Positions 23,833 to 32,268 of a DNA stretch of 48,724 nucleotides are shown piece after piece. The notes under the pieces are model-generated. The model was not told the DNA's origin. It did no database searches and saw only the letters and a program-made list of their open reading frames with translations. The DNA is taken from positions 1 through 48,724 of the IMG/VR virus record IMGVR_UViG_3300042568_001401; one strand, given 5' to 3'. The translations under genes and the position numbers were made by a program. Every line of letters starts with the position of its first letter. Position 1 is the first letter of the stretch. This DNA comes from a virus.

Positions 23833-26800
23833 TTATTTCTTCAATCGGTTAACTTCTTCTGTTAATTCCTGTATGGCTTTGACCAGCAATGGTATCAAAC
23901 TCTGATACGCCATACCAAGATATTCATGTCCTTGTTGAACTACGTCATCAACATAAACCTGATCTTTCAATACTTCTTTGACTTCCTGTGCTATAAAGCC
24001 AACATGAATGTTTTGACTTTTGTTGTATTCTGGAACATAGTTAAATGAAACTGGTCTCAGTCGTTGTATCAGATCCAGACTGTTATCTAAACTGTTTACA
24101 TTGGTCTTCAATCTCAGATCTGACCCGTTCACATATGCACCTGCACCCCAAACACCAGTACCGTTGCATTGTAAATTATAAGCACCTTGATCTGTTGTGC
24201 CGCCAACCAGAACTTCACCGTCAGAATTCACATAAATTCTCTGTACTCCATCACCATCTGCAATAATAATTGTGTTTGATAGAGTTGCACCTAATCCTGT
24301 TACGTTGGCACCAATAATAGTATTATTATCACCGGTTTCAATACCCGCGCCAGTATTATAACCCAAAGCAGTATTGTTTACTCCAGTGGTTACACCAGGT
24401 AAAGTACCCCACCCGATGGCAGTATTTTGTAATCCAGTAGTATTCACATTGAGTGCTTGGTATCCAACAGCAATATTAGTAGCAACAGCAGCATTGCCTA
24501 AACTTAAATTTAAATTGTTAAATGTGGCACCAGTAACGTTACCACCAACATTGAGGTTTCCCACAATTCCAACACCACCGGCTACCTTTAAAGCACCTGT
24601 GGTTGTGCTGGTGCTGTTAGTGTTTGCAGTAATATCAGTAACGCCTGTGGTTAACGACATCAAGTTGCCCAACTGAGTGATATTGGGTTGTGCTGCTGTG
24701 GTTATGTTGCCCACGATATTGGTAGCACCAATGTTGCCCACATTGGCATTACCTGTTACGCTTAACCCTCCACCACTGCTGATGTTTCCAGCTGAGAGAT
24801 TGCCAGTCACTGTGAGACTGCCCAGTGTCCCCACAGATGTGATATTGGGTTGTGCTGCTGTGGTAAGGTTGCCGCTCAGATTGCCGGCACTCACTGTGCC
24901 AGTCACTGTGAGAGTATCTGTTCCGTTCCAGGTTAAATTTGCACCAGTGTCGGTGATTGTTGAACCTGTGGTTGCATAATAACCCAACCGATTTGCTGTT
25001 CCGCCGCTTACAACGCCAGCAGCCACCCAGCTGAGATTGCCTGCGCCGTCGGTTTTTAACACATAATCTGGGCTGCCTCCAGAAATTTTAATATTTGCTA
25101 CATTACCCAAATTGGAGTTGTTGGTAACCAACAGGTTACTGGTGTCTAGATTGCCGTTGCTGACCACGTTGCCGCCAGTGATGTTACCAGTGGCTGTGAT
25201 CAAACCAGCAGTTCCCAGGTTGCCCACATTGGCGTTAGCAGTTACGCTCAGCGTTCCGGTGAACACTGCATTGTTGGCGCCAACATTGCCCAGATTAGCG
25301 TTCCCAGTTACACTCAGTATTCCACTCACACTGTTGATGTTGCCCGCAGTGATATTGCTGGTCACAAACAAATTAGCTTGACCAGTGATATTGCCCGCCA
25401 CAGTGAATGCATCATCATAGGTCAGAGCACCAACGCCAGCACGTCCCAGTTTATAATTGTTGGCATTACCGAACACAACATAAGCATTGGCTGCATCCTG
25501 ACCACCTCTCAAACTCATGGTGTTGGTAATGTTAATGTCGCCAATCCAGATGTCATCTCCCACACGGTAATTGGTACCATTTCCGTTATTGTTGGTTATC
25601 ACTAAATCCGCAGTGGCGTTGCCAGTGACGTTCAGGACACCACTCACACCGTTGATATTGCCAGCAGTGATGTTGCTGGTGATTGCTAGATTACTCTGTC
25701 CAATGACGTTTCCACTCACTGTGAGGCCAGTAAGAGTTCCCACCACAGTGATATTGGGTTGTGACGGTGTTTCCAAGTTACCTACAATGCTGCCAAAAAC
25801 ACCTCTGGTGGCACCAATGTTGCCCACGTTGGCGTTGCCACTGGCGCTGATCGTGGTCACACCACTCAGTGAACCAGCCAGTACCGCTGCTGTGGCACCA
25901 ACGTTGCCCACGTTGGCGTTGCCACTGGCGCTGATCGTGGTCACACCACTCAGTGAACCAGCCAGTACCGCTGCTGTGGCTCCAATGTTGCCCACGTTGG
26001 CGTTACCGCTCACGTTCAAAATACCACTGACTCCGTTGATATTTCCAAAAGTGGCATTGGCTGTTATTACTGCATTACCAGCGCCAATGTTGCCCACATT
26101 GGCATTGCCAGTTACACTCAGAATGCCACTCACACCGTTGATATTGCCAGCAGTGATGTTGCTGGTTATTGATAGATTGGATTGCCCAATAATGTCGCTG
26201 GTAAACACCCCCACCGCTGCGCCAATGTTGCCCACATTGGCATTACCGCTTACAGAAAGTATACCACTGACGCTGTTAATGTTGCCGAATGTGCCATTGG
26301 CTGTGATGACTGAATTTGTGGCTCCAATATTGCCCACATTGACGTTGCCACTAGCATTGATTGTGGTCACGCCACTGAGTGGGCCAGCCAGTACCGCTGC
26401 ATTTGCTCCAATGTTTCCCACATTGGCGTTGCCACTAGCATTGATTGTGGTCACGCCACTGAGTGGGCCAGCCAGTACCGCTGCATTTGCTCCAATGTTT
26501 CCCACATTGGCGTTGCCAGTCACGCTCAACGTTCCTGTAAAAACCCCTGCGCCGGCGCCCAAATTACCCACATTGGCGTTGCCAGTGACGCTTAGTATGC
26601 CACTCACTGAGTTAATGTTGCCAGCACTGATGTTTGAACTAGCTGTGACGTTGCCAGCACTCAAAATACCAGCGGTAATCAAATTGCCACCAGTGATATT
26701 GGCTGTGGCTGTGATCAATCCGGTTGTTCCCAGGTTGCCCACATTGGCATTGCCAGTTACACTTAGTATGCCGCTCACTGAGTTGATGTTGCCAAAAGTG

Positions 26801-27171
26801 GCATTGCTGGTTACTGTGGCATTAGAGAACGTGCCCAGAGTGGCTGAAATGTTTCCAGTTATATTGACTAAACCAGTGGCGTCAATATTTCCTGCTACCA
26901 AGTTTCCAAACAAAACAATATTGCTGTCATTGGTTAGCAATGGCTGCCAACTGGCTCCATTGCTAAAATACATCAGATCTTCAGCCACGCTGTATGCAGT
27001 GACACCAATGTTTTGTGTAGCATTTGGAAAACTCACCACATTAGCATAGTTGGTGATTCCGGCAGTGTATAAATCTGTGAAGTTTTCGTTTATGATTCTG
27101 AAAGCGTCGCGAAGGCGAACACCAGTACCATCATTTGCTACGTTACCAATATTGATCAGTTGCTGACTCAT
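23833..27171 (-). CDS. Repetitive tail fibre with S74 intramolecular chaperone
   Basis: 1112 aa. Residues about 100-880 are made of glycine/asparagine-rich repeats (NINSVSGILSVTGNANVGNIGA and variants), expected to form a trimeric beta-helical shaft. About 900-1000 has YadA/LbR-like repeats (NTAIGWGTLPGVTTGVNNTALG). The C-terminus SDLRLKTNVNSLDNSLDLIQ ... GFIAQEVKEV is the Peptidase_S74 chaperone that self-cleaves after folding, with the SD dyad at its start and a coiled coil at the end. A host-recognition fibre is the likely role. Confidence 0.88.
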   Translation of the reverse strand: MSQQLINIGNVANDGTGVRLRDAFRIINENFTDLYTAGITNYANVVSFPNATQNIGVTAYSVAEDLMYFSNGASWQPLLTNDSNIVLFGNLVAGNIDATGLVNITGNISATLGTFSNATVTSNATFGNINSVSGILSVTGNANVGNLGTTGLITATANITGGNLITAGILSAGNVTASSNISAGNINSVSGILSVTGNANVGNLGAGAGVFTGTLSVTGNANVGNIGANAAVLAGPLSGVTTINASGNANVGNIGANAAVLAGPLSGVTTINASGNVNVGNIGATNSVITANGTFGNINSVSGILSVSGNANVGNIGAAVGVFTSDIIGQSNLSITSNITAGNINGVSGILSVTGNANVGNIGAGNAVITANATFGNINGVSGILNVSGNANVGNIGATAAVLAGSLSGVTTISASGNANVGNVGATAAVLAGSLSGVTTISASGNANVGNIGATRGVFGSIVGNLETPSQPNITVVGTLTGLTVSGNVIGQSNLAITSNITAGNINGVSGVLNVTGNATADLVITNNNGNGTNYRVGDDIWIGDINITNTMSLRGGQDAANAYVVFGNANNYKLGRAGVGALTYDDAFTVAGNITGQANLFVTSNITAGNINSVSGILSVTGNANLGNVGANNAVFTGTLSVTANANVGNLGTAGLITATGNITGGNVVSNGNLDTSNLLVTNNSNLGNVANIKISGGSPDYVLKTDGAGNLSWVAAGVVSGGTANRLGYYATTGSTITDTGANLTWNGTDTLTVTGTVSAGNLSGNLTTAAQPNITSVGTLGSLTVTGNLSAGNISSGGGLSVTGNANVGNIGATNIVGNITTAAQPNITQLGNLMSLTTGVTDITANTNSTSTTTGALKVAGGVGIVGNLNVGGNVTGATFNNLNLSLGNAAVATNIAVGYQALNVNTTGLQNTAIGWGTLPGVTTGVNNTALGYNTGAGIETGDNNTIIGANVTGLGATLSNTIIIADGDGVQRIYVNSDGEVLVGGTTDQGAYNLQCNGTGVWGAGAYVNGSDLRLKTNVNSLDNSLDLIQRLRPVSFNYVPEYNKSQNIHVGFIAQEVKEVLKDQVYVDDVVQQGHEYLGMAYQSLIPLLVKAIQELTEEVNRLKK
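25808..25975 (-). repeat. 84-bp tandem repeat in fibre gene
   Basis: Two nearly identical 84-bp units (28 codons, GNANVGN(I/V)GATAAVLAGSLS and continuation) with period breaks at 25808, 25892 and 25976. A second, essentially identical pair with the same period lies at about 26341-26508 (AAVLAGPLSG type). Confidence 0.8.
26341..26508 (-). repeat. 84-bp tandem repeat in fibre gene
   Basis: Two copies, almost base-identical, encoding SGNANVGNIGANAAVLAGPL and continuing to TTIN. They are the same class of unit as at 25808 but more recently duplicated, since they differ by about one base. Confidence 0.8.
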
Positions 27172-27207
27172 TTGTTATACCCTTACTGGGTATTTAGCAA
27201 CAAATGT

Positions 27208-27654
27208 TTAAACTTCCAATGGTTTAACCTCGATGTGATCAAATTCCAACTCAAAATCTGGAGTCACCGTTGGTAGTGGATTCAGATGTTGGGTACTGTT
27301 CACAGTGACATGAGGAGTATATTCAGGCCAATCATGGCTAGCACCGTGCTTTTCTAACAGTTTAAAAATTTTATGTGCATCTGGACAATTAATCAAAACT
27401 GTACAGGCATGATCGCCAAGATTTTTCCATTCTGATATTTTTGCTTTAATACTCACAGATTTTTGAATAGCCACTGCCTGTGGCAGAGGTGTTCTGCTGT
27501 AACAAAGTGTGCAGTGGAATTCTTCAGCCGGGTCATGTGGTATGCCTTGTTGATCACACCAGTCAGCTAGCTGCTGTGCTGTTTGTGTGGTCAGTTTCAG
27601 TGACGCATAAGTGCCATTTTGGTGTTGGTGAACTGAAATTTCTGATACAGTCAT
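27208..27654 (-). CDS. 2H phosphoesterase / 2'-5' RNA ligase-like protein
   Basis: 148 aa. Two HxT motifs, HCTL (near residue 47) and HVTV (near 114), are at the spacing of the 2H phosphoesterase superfamily. T4-like phages carry such proteins; activities include 2'-5' oligoadenylate or cyclic-nucleotide cleavage, so a counter-defence role is possible but not shown. Its ATG overlaps the SOD stop (ATGA). Confidence 0.8.
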   Translation of the reverse strand: MTVSEISVHQHQNGTYASLKLTTQTAQQLADWCDQQGIPHDPAEEFHCTLCYSRTPLPQAVAIQKSVSIKAKISEWKNLGDHACTVLINCPDAHKIFKLLEKHGASHDWPEYTPHVTVNSTQHLNPLPTVTPDFELEFDHIEVKPLEV

Positions 27655-28199
27655 ACCAACCTCTGATTCACAACATCCCAGTTGATGATTTTCCAGATAT
27701 TCTTAATGTAACGAGCTTTGTCTGGCTTGTTTTCTCCAACGGTCCAGCTGTGTTCCCAAAGATCCACCGCCAACACAATAGATTTGTTGTAGTTCTGATT
27801 GGCCAGCGTGCGAATATCACCAGCTCTGCTGAGATAACACCAACCAGATCCTTGCAGTGCCATTGCTGCTTCAATGAACTTTTCTTTAAAGTTTTCGTAG
27901 TCACCAAACTCTTTATTAATTTTGTCCAAGATCAATCCGGTGGGTTTGTTAGCACCACCAGGTGGTCGAAGCTGTGGCCAAAAAAGATTGTGCAACATGG
28001 CTCCACCATAGTTAAAATCAGGGTCGCCCTCGCCCGCATTATAACGGTCCACGTATCCTCGACTCAGCTTGCCATAATGATATTCCACCGTGGCCTGACT
28101 CATCACGGGCTCAAGCTCATCAGTGCGATAAGGCAAAGAGACCAGACTGAGTTTGTCTGGTCTCTTCTCTGCTTCGAATAGTTTAATGTACTCTTTCAT
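27651..28199 (-). CDS. Fe/Mn superoxide dismutase
   Basis: 182 aa. The metal ligands are present: His41 (VEYHYGK), His70 (GGAMLHNLFW), and Asp146 and His150 (VDLWEHSW), with gateway Tyr49. The residue matching the second-shell His30 of typical MnSOD is Leu45. The N-terminus MKEYIKLFEAEKR precedes the enzyme core and resembles T4 internal-protein leaders (MKTYQEFIAEA), suggesting capsid packaging and cleavage after FE. A late box lies 6 nt before the ATG with no ribosome-binding site. Confidence 0.88.
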   Translation of the reverse strand: MKEYIKLFEAEKRPDKLSLVSLPYRTDELEPVMSQATVEYHYGKLSRGYVDRYNAGEGDPDFNYGGAMLHNLFWPQLRPPGGANKPTGLILDKINKEFGDYENFKEKFIEAAMALQGSGWCYLSRAGDIRTLANQNYNKSIVLAVDLWEHSWTVGENKPDKARYIKNIWKIINWDVVNQRLV

Positions 28200-28205
28200 A
28201 TAGAG

Positions 28206-28213
28206 TATTTATG
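28206..28213 (-). promoter_or_regulatory. Late promoter box, CATAAATA, before SOD
   Basis: CATAAATA, then 6 nt, then the SOD ATG. It overlaps the end region of the IF-1 gene, so SOD can be expressed late independently of it. Confidence 0.6.
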
Positions 28214-28214
28214 T

Positions 28215-28433
28215 TCACTTGACTCTATAAACAATTCTCGCTTTGGTGAGATCATAAGGACTGATTTCCAGATCCACAGTATCTCCCAGGATAATCCTGA
28301 TTTTGGCTTTGCGCATTTTTCCGCTCATGTACGCCAATACACTGTGTTCTTCAGTAATCTGTACCCGGAAGGTTGTAGAGGGTAGAACATCCACCACTAC
28401 GCCGGTCATTCTAATACAATCGTCTTTTGACAT
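28215..28433 (-). CDS. infA: Translation initiation factor IF-1
   Basis: 72 aa, the exact size of bacterial IF-1. The sequence follows E. coli IF-1 along its length: VLPSTTFRVQI, AYMSGKMRKAKIRIILGD and SPYDLTKARIVYR correspond to LPNTMFRVEL, AHISGKMRKNYIRILTGD and TPYDLSKGRIVFR. It is an S1/OB-fold protein that binds the 30S A site. An infA gene is unusual in a phage and could bias initiation toward phage messages, for example leaderless ones (inference). A GATAAATA box ends 7 nt before the ATG. Confidence 0.93.
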   Translation of the reverse strand: MSKDDCIRMTGVVVDVLPSTTFRVQITEEHSVLAYMSGKMRKAKIRIILGDTVDLEISPYDLTKARIVYRVK

Positions 28434-28439
28434 CTGAAT

Positions 28440-28700
28440 TTATTTATCCGTTACCTCAATAAGTCTTTCCCAGCGAAATGATCGCCATTGATTAAGTTCC
28501 AGATCCCAAACCACTTGCAATTCATTATTGGGTGGTCCAGCATGACTGGTTGGGTCCTGAGAAGGAATCAGCTCGGAGCAACAAGTGCCAGTTAAACTCA
28601 CTGTGCGTTTATTGCTGAGTTGAAACTTTAAAACCAGAACTGATTTTGTCAAACGCTCTCGAATCTGATTCTTTTGATCTTGTTTTGTGAAATCTATCAT
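28440..28700 (-). CDS. WYL_2/DUF2693-like small phage protein
   Basis: 86 aa. LVLKFQLSNKRTVSLTGTC and LQVVWDLELNQWRSFRWERL place it in the same family as 15223-15468, about 13 kb away. It overlaps the stop of the upstream gene (ATGA). The IF-1 late box lies at its 3' end. A small Sm/SH3 fold is expected; function unknown. Confidence 0.7.
   Translation of the reverse strand: MIDFTKQDQKNQIRERLTKSVLVLKFQLSNKRTVSLTGTCCSELIPSQDPTSHAGPPNNELQVVWDLELNQWRSFRWERLIEVTDK
28441..28448 (-). promoter_or_regulatory. Late promoter box, GATAAATA, before IF-1
   Basis: GATAAATA, 7 nt, then the IF-1 ATG. The box also contains the TAA stop of the upstream gene. Confidence 0.55.
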
Positions 28701-29155
28701 GCGTTGTTTTCTAATGACAGTGTTATAGCTGATAGGTATTTTTCTCGAGTATCTTTAATCCAAGTAGAATCATACACGGATTCCACATGTTTGATTAGTA
28801 TTTCCATGAAACGTTCAGCAGTATCATGATAACTGGGAAACCACAGTGAATTGACTCCAGTTTCCTTGAGCTGACTAAAAAGCTCCAGTTGTTCAGGGGT
28901 ATAATTACGAGTCAAGGGCTGCCCTGCTTCTGCTAACAGTTTAGCCAACTGTGTACTAAGATCCACAGCAGCAGCCAGCAACGCCACAGTGTCTGGTTCC
29001 ACATGATATTTTCTACTCTGTCCATTTTTATTAACAGAGATCAGAGTGTGTCCCACGGGGATATTATGCGATAAATTGCCAGAAAATTCCACATCATTTA
29101 TCGATACCAGTTCAAAGGTACCATCATCCAGTTTGCGATAGAGATTATTCTTCAT
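28697..29155 (-). CDS. Hypothetical protein
   Basis: 152 aa, mostly helical with no recognised motif. The opening MKNNLYRKLDDGTFELVSIND suggests a short beta region followed by helices. Its start lies within the end of the 140-aa gene (11-nt overlap). Context: late accessory gene operon. Confidence 0.5.
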   Translation of the reverse strand: MKNNLYRKLDDGTFELVSINDVEFSGNLSHNIPVGHTLISVNKNGQSRKYHVEPDTVALLAAAVDLSTQLAKLLAEAGQPLTRNYTPEQLELFSQLKETGVNSLWFPSYHDTAERFMEILIKHVESVYDSTWIKDTREKYLSAITLSLENNA

Positions 29156-29567
29156 GGATTAATTTTGCCAACATTATTAACTGTTCATGAGATTTCTTGA
29201 GATTTTCAATTGCATTGTACCAGCCAATCACAGCATCTTTGATAGTGGGATTCTCCAGGTCCAGTTCTGATGGAAGTGCCAGAAATTTTTGATTTTCCAG
29301 GAGTTGTTTGATGCTGCCTAAACCCTTTATTTTGATGTCAGCTATTTCGATAACTCCTTGTTCACCCATGCCCCAAGGATCATTAAACCAAACATTGTTG
29401 GTATACGGGTTACAAGAACTAGTGGTTGCGCATGTGGATGTGGTTGTGGTTGTGGATGTGGTTGTGGGAACGTGTATTCCCGTAGGGAGGGAGGTCGTGT
29501 AAGCCCAGCCTCCGCCGTTAGTATCGGTTATAAAATCTTCTAATTTAGGTATTAGATATGTGCTCAT
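29145..29567 (-). CDS. Hypothetical protein with Thr-rich linker
   Basis: 140 aa. Residues about 32-52 form a Thr/Ser/Cys-rich stretch (PTTTSTTTTTSTC) that looks like a flexible linker between an N-terminal segment and a helical C-terminal domain (QLLENQKFLALPSELDLE). No family recognised. A late box lies exactly 5 nt before the ATG. Confidence 0.55.
   Translation of the reverse strand: MSTYLIPKLEDFITDTNGGGWAYTTSLPTGIHVPTTTSTTTTTSTCATTSSCNPYTNNVWFNDPWGMGEQGVIEIADIKIKGLGSIKQLLENQKFLALPSELDLENPTIKDAVIGWYNAIENLKKSHEQLIMLAKLIHEE
29425..29465. repeat. TGTGGT-type low-complexity tract
   Basis: An imperfect run of TGTGGA/TGTGGT units encodes the Thr-rich linker on the minus strand; it could vary in length between isolates. 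Confidence 0.6.
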
Positions 29568-29572
29568 GTTGC

Positions 29573-29580
29573 TATTTATT
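29573..29580 (-). promoter_or_regulatory. Late promoter box, AATAAATA, 5 nt before ATG
   Basis: AATAAATA-GCAAC-ATG of the 140-aa gene. It overlaps the stop codon region of the upstream 387-aa gene. Confidence 0.6.
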
Positions 29581-30739
29581 TGTAGGCCTTGAGCAGCAGG
29601 AATTCTTCAGTGATGCGTCCGTTGAGTTTGCTTTCCACTGCTTTGATGTCTTCAAACCACTTCTTGCTGGCTGGTTTACCTGCTGCCATGAGCTCTTTAA
29701 GTTGAGCATCGGGCTTGCGCAGTGTCTTGCAGATGCTGCGAGTTTCGCTGTAGCCTAAAATCTTGCTGCCCTTGATGTACAAGGATCCCTGAGAATCGTC
29801 CGCCAAGTAGATACCCAGCTTGCGCTTCTTCACGTTGTAAACCCAAAGTTCAGTGGCTTTGAGTATCTGCGTGGGGTCGATGCTCTGAATCTTGAGCTCC
29901 ACATCTTTGTCCAAATACTTGAGCTTGCTCACCATTTTCTGCGGAGTTTGTCCTCTGCGAGTCTTGGGCTTGCGAGCAGCAGCCTTCATAGTACCGTAGC
30001 TAAAAAGCTGTTCCAGAGCTTTGGTGCACCAATCCACCATGCGAGTGATCTGGCGCTTTCCGTATTGGCTGTATCCTTCAACTAGTTGAGGGTCGGCGCC
30101 TTTTTGTACTTCACGAAACTCAAGCAACTGCTTTTCCAGATCCGCAGTAAGATCTCGAACTCGAGCTTGTGGAATGTTGTACCGAATCAGGATGGGAAGC
30201 AGATTGGGTTCTGATTGACAGCCGCCAACAACAAAATCATCAAAATGACCCTGAATTTCACCACCACATTCGTATATCTTTTCCTGAAGATGATCCTGAA
30301 TTGTACGTTTCTTCACTGGAGCGACTGCGACAGATTTGGCTTGTTCAGCCATTTCAGCACGTTTTGCAATCACCATTTCGGTCAGTGCTGCCTGAATCTT
30401 GCGTAGATCCCGAATACGCAACACATACCCCATCTGAGCTGAACGACACAACCAACCCATAGTGGGTGACATATTTCCGTGCTTGCGCACAATCTGTGCC
30501 AGATCAGCACGTTTAGGGCTTTGGCTCAACCATTCAGCCACAAATTCGTTGGCACGCTTGGCGTCCTGAGTGATGTTGTACCAGCGAAATGCCGCACCCA
30601 AAGCGCAATTGCGCTGATTGGGAGTCCAAATATATTGATCTTCAGCAGTAGGCCACGTGGGCTCCGTAGAACCCACTATGCTAGCGTCAACGCCACGATA
30701 AACAAGACCGCGATTTTTTGCAGGCTGTGCTTTACTCAT
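29576..30739 (-). CDS. Conserved phage hypothetical protein
   Basis: 387 aa, basic and helical in the middle (coiled-coil-like, about 125-165 and 215-250), with a beta-rich C-terminal third (ELWVYNVKKRKLGIYLADD). It resembles a protein of marine T4-like phages; function unknown. It is expressed from a sigma70-type promoter whose -10 is only 6 nt before the ATG, so it should be an early leaderless message, unlike the late genes around it. Confidence 0.6.
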   Translation of the reverse strand: MSKAQPAKNRGLVYRGVDASIVGSTEPTWPTAEDQYIWTPNQRNCALGAAFRWYNITQDAKRANEFVAEWLSQSPKRADLAQIVRKHGNMSPTMGWLCRSAQMGYVLRIRDLRKIQAALTEMVIAKRAEMAEQAKSVAVAPVKKRTIQDHLQEKIYECGGEIQGHFDDFVVGGCQSEPNLLPILIRYNIPQARVRDLTADLEKQLLEFREVQKGADPQLVEGYSQYGKRQITRMVDWCTKALEQLFSYGTMKAAARKPKTRRGQTPQKMVSKLKYLDKDVELKIQSIDPTQILKATELWVYNVKKRKLGIYLADDSQGSLYIKGSKILGYSETRSICKTLRKPDAQLKELMAAGKPASKKWFEDIKAVESKLNGRITEEFLLLKAYK

Positions 30740-30745
30740 ATCACT

Positions 30746-30774
30746 AGTTTAGCAATCATTTTGCTGGTTGTCAA
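30746..30774 (-). promoter_or_regulatory. sigma70-like promoter, leaderless
   Basis: TTGACA (30769-30774), 17 nt, TAAACT (30746-30751), preceded by TTGC. Only AGTGAT separates the -10 from ATG, so transcription should begin at the start codon. Confidence 0.75.
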
Positions 30775-30803
30775 TATTTTTTAACTGTTTTGAAATCAAC
30801 GGT

Positions 30804-32264
30804 TTAGCTGTATTTGAACGTCATTCGGCCTTTTTGTCCTGAGAACCAGTAGGATTTTTCAGAACTGATTTCCAGTTTACCAGTAAACTCCATGGGGAAA
30901 ATCACTTCCCATTTGTCCAGAGTCAGCTTGCCTGTTGTTTTGTTGGCGTCTGGTCGAAATTTCGTATACATGTGCAGCTGAATCAGCGAAGAGCTGTTGA
31001 GCACGTCCAATGCTGCTCTGCTGAAATCCGGACCCTGATTGATTTTTTCAACCACAGCTTTGGCGACCATGGCCAGTGCATGAAACCCAATAGTGTAACC
31101 CACAGTTTGATTCTGATAAAACTCACTGTTCTGTATATCGGAAGCCAATTTCATGGGTCCCGAATCCAGTTGTGCTTTCAGCGGGTCAACAGAACTATCA
31201 AATTTTCTACTGGCTTTGAGTTTTCTTTTCAGTTGGTCTCGCTCAAATCTGTTTTTCTCAAAGGAATCCCTGATGGCTTGCGCCTGATCTTGGGTAATCA
31301 AACCCATGGTTATGCCCAACGTCAGAGGGGATTCACGTGTTTTTTCTTTCACCAATATATCAATCAATTTTTCCAGTTTCTTCACATGAGCTTTCTTTAG
31401 TAAATCACTGTTCTGATCCCGTAAAGTTTCTATCCCATCATAGATGTTGGATACGCTGGCTGTTGCACCTTTGTTGCCTTTGCTGCTGATTCCAATACGA
31501 ACTCCGTCTGGGGTCACCAAATAACTGTCAACCAGGCCTGCATTCATAATGTTGGGAAATTCTATACTACAACTGTTCCAGGATTTACCCTTTAACAACG
31601 CTCGTTTAGCAGCATCAGTCTGTGGTATTTTGTTCATCCACAACATAATGGGACCGATGATCTCGCCCAGATCGTCACGAATTGCTGCTGTTTTGGATGC
31701 AGGTATAGAAAATTCAAATTTGCCTGTGTTCACCAACGTTTCCAGGTCCTGATAAATCTGTTTGCCCTGATCAGCATTTTGTAAATTGGTTTTAAGTGCA
31801 TTCAAAATCGCCCTGGGATTGGCAAATTTTGTCTGCGTGGGCAGCAGATTAGTGGGTTTGAATCCGCTGAGATTTTTGAGAGTTCTTCCACCCTGAAAAA
31901 TAAAACCACCCAGTTCGTTATTGTCCCACTGCCCCAAAGAGTCTGGATCAATTTTGGTAATCCATTTAACAAATGCAATTTTTTTATCACTGTCAACGAC
32001 ATTGAAGACTGCAATAGCAAACGCTCGGTACATGTTCTTGTACTCGTTGATTTGAGTTATATCAGATACATTTTGATCTTTCAGATTATCCAGTGTCTTT
32101 TTGTACTGGTCCAGTAGCTCAGCAGTCTCAGCTTGGCCATATTTGGGAAATCTTATGATTTCTTCTAGTCTGATTTCCACACCATCTTCATTGCGCCATA
32201 GATCATCACGCTTCCTGAACAAAATACCGCGTGATGCTTCCCTTAACAGTTCTTCAATAAGCAT
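30804..32264 (-). CDS. Hypothetical, possible virion nuclease-like protein
   Basis: 486 aa from ATG 32264; the longer reading would overlap the upstream gene. The N-terminus MLIEELLREASRG resembles a T4-type capsid-targeting leader with an LRE|A cleavage site. Around residue 250, SIEFPNIMNAGLVDSYLVTP ... IGISSKGNKG looks like a PD-(D/E)XK nuclease core (E ... D ... SxK), but this is a by-eye guess. A late box lies exactly 5 nt before the ATG. Confidence 0.55.
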   Translation of the reverse strand: MLIEELLREASRGILFRKRDDLWRNEDGVEIRLEEIIRFPKYGQAETAELLDQYKKTLDNLKDQNVSDITQINEYKNMYRAFAIAVFNVVDSDKKIAFVKWITKIDPDSLGQWDNNELGGFIFQGGRTLKNLSGFKPTNLLPTQTKFANPRAILNALKTNLQNADQGKQIYQDLETLVNTGKFEFSIPASKTAAIRDDLGEIIGPIMLWMNKIPQTDAAKRALLKGKSWNSCSIEFPNIMNAGLVDSYLVTPDGVRIGISSKGNKGATASVSNIYDGIETLRDQNSDLLKKAHVKKLEKLIDILVKEKTRESPLTLGITMGLITQDQAQAIRDSFEKNRFERDQLKRKLKASRKFDSSVDPLKAQLDSGPMKLASDIQNSEFYQNQTVGYTIGFHALAMVAKAVVEKINQGPDFSRAALDVLNSSSLIQLHMYTKFRPDANKTTGKLTLDKWEVIFPMEFTGKLEISSEKSYWFSGQKGRMTFKYS

Positions 32265-32268
32265 ACAA

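Noticed and set aside
25571-27049. 492-aa plus-strand reading frame opposite the fibre gene
   Set aside because: It is antisense to in-frame repeats lacking stops in that frame, has Leu/Pro/Thr-rich periodic composition and no start signal.
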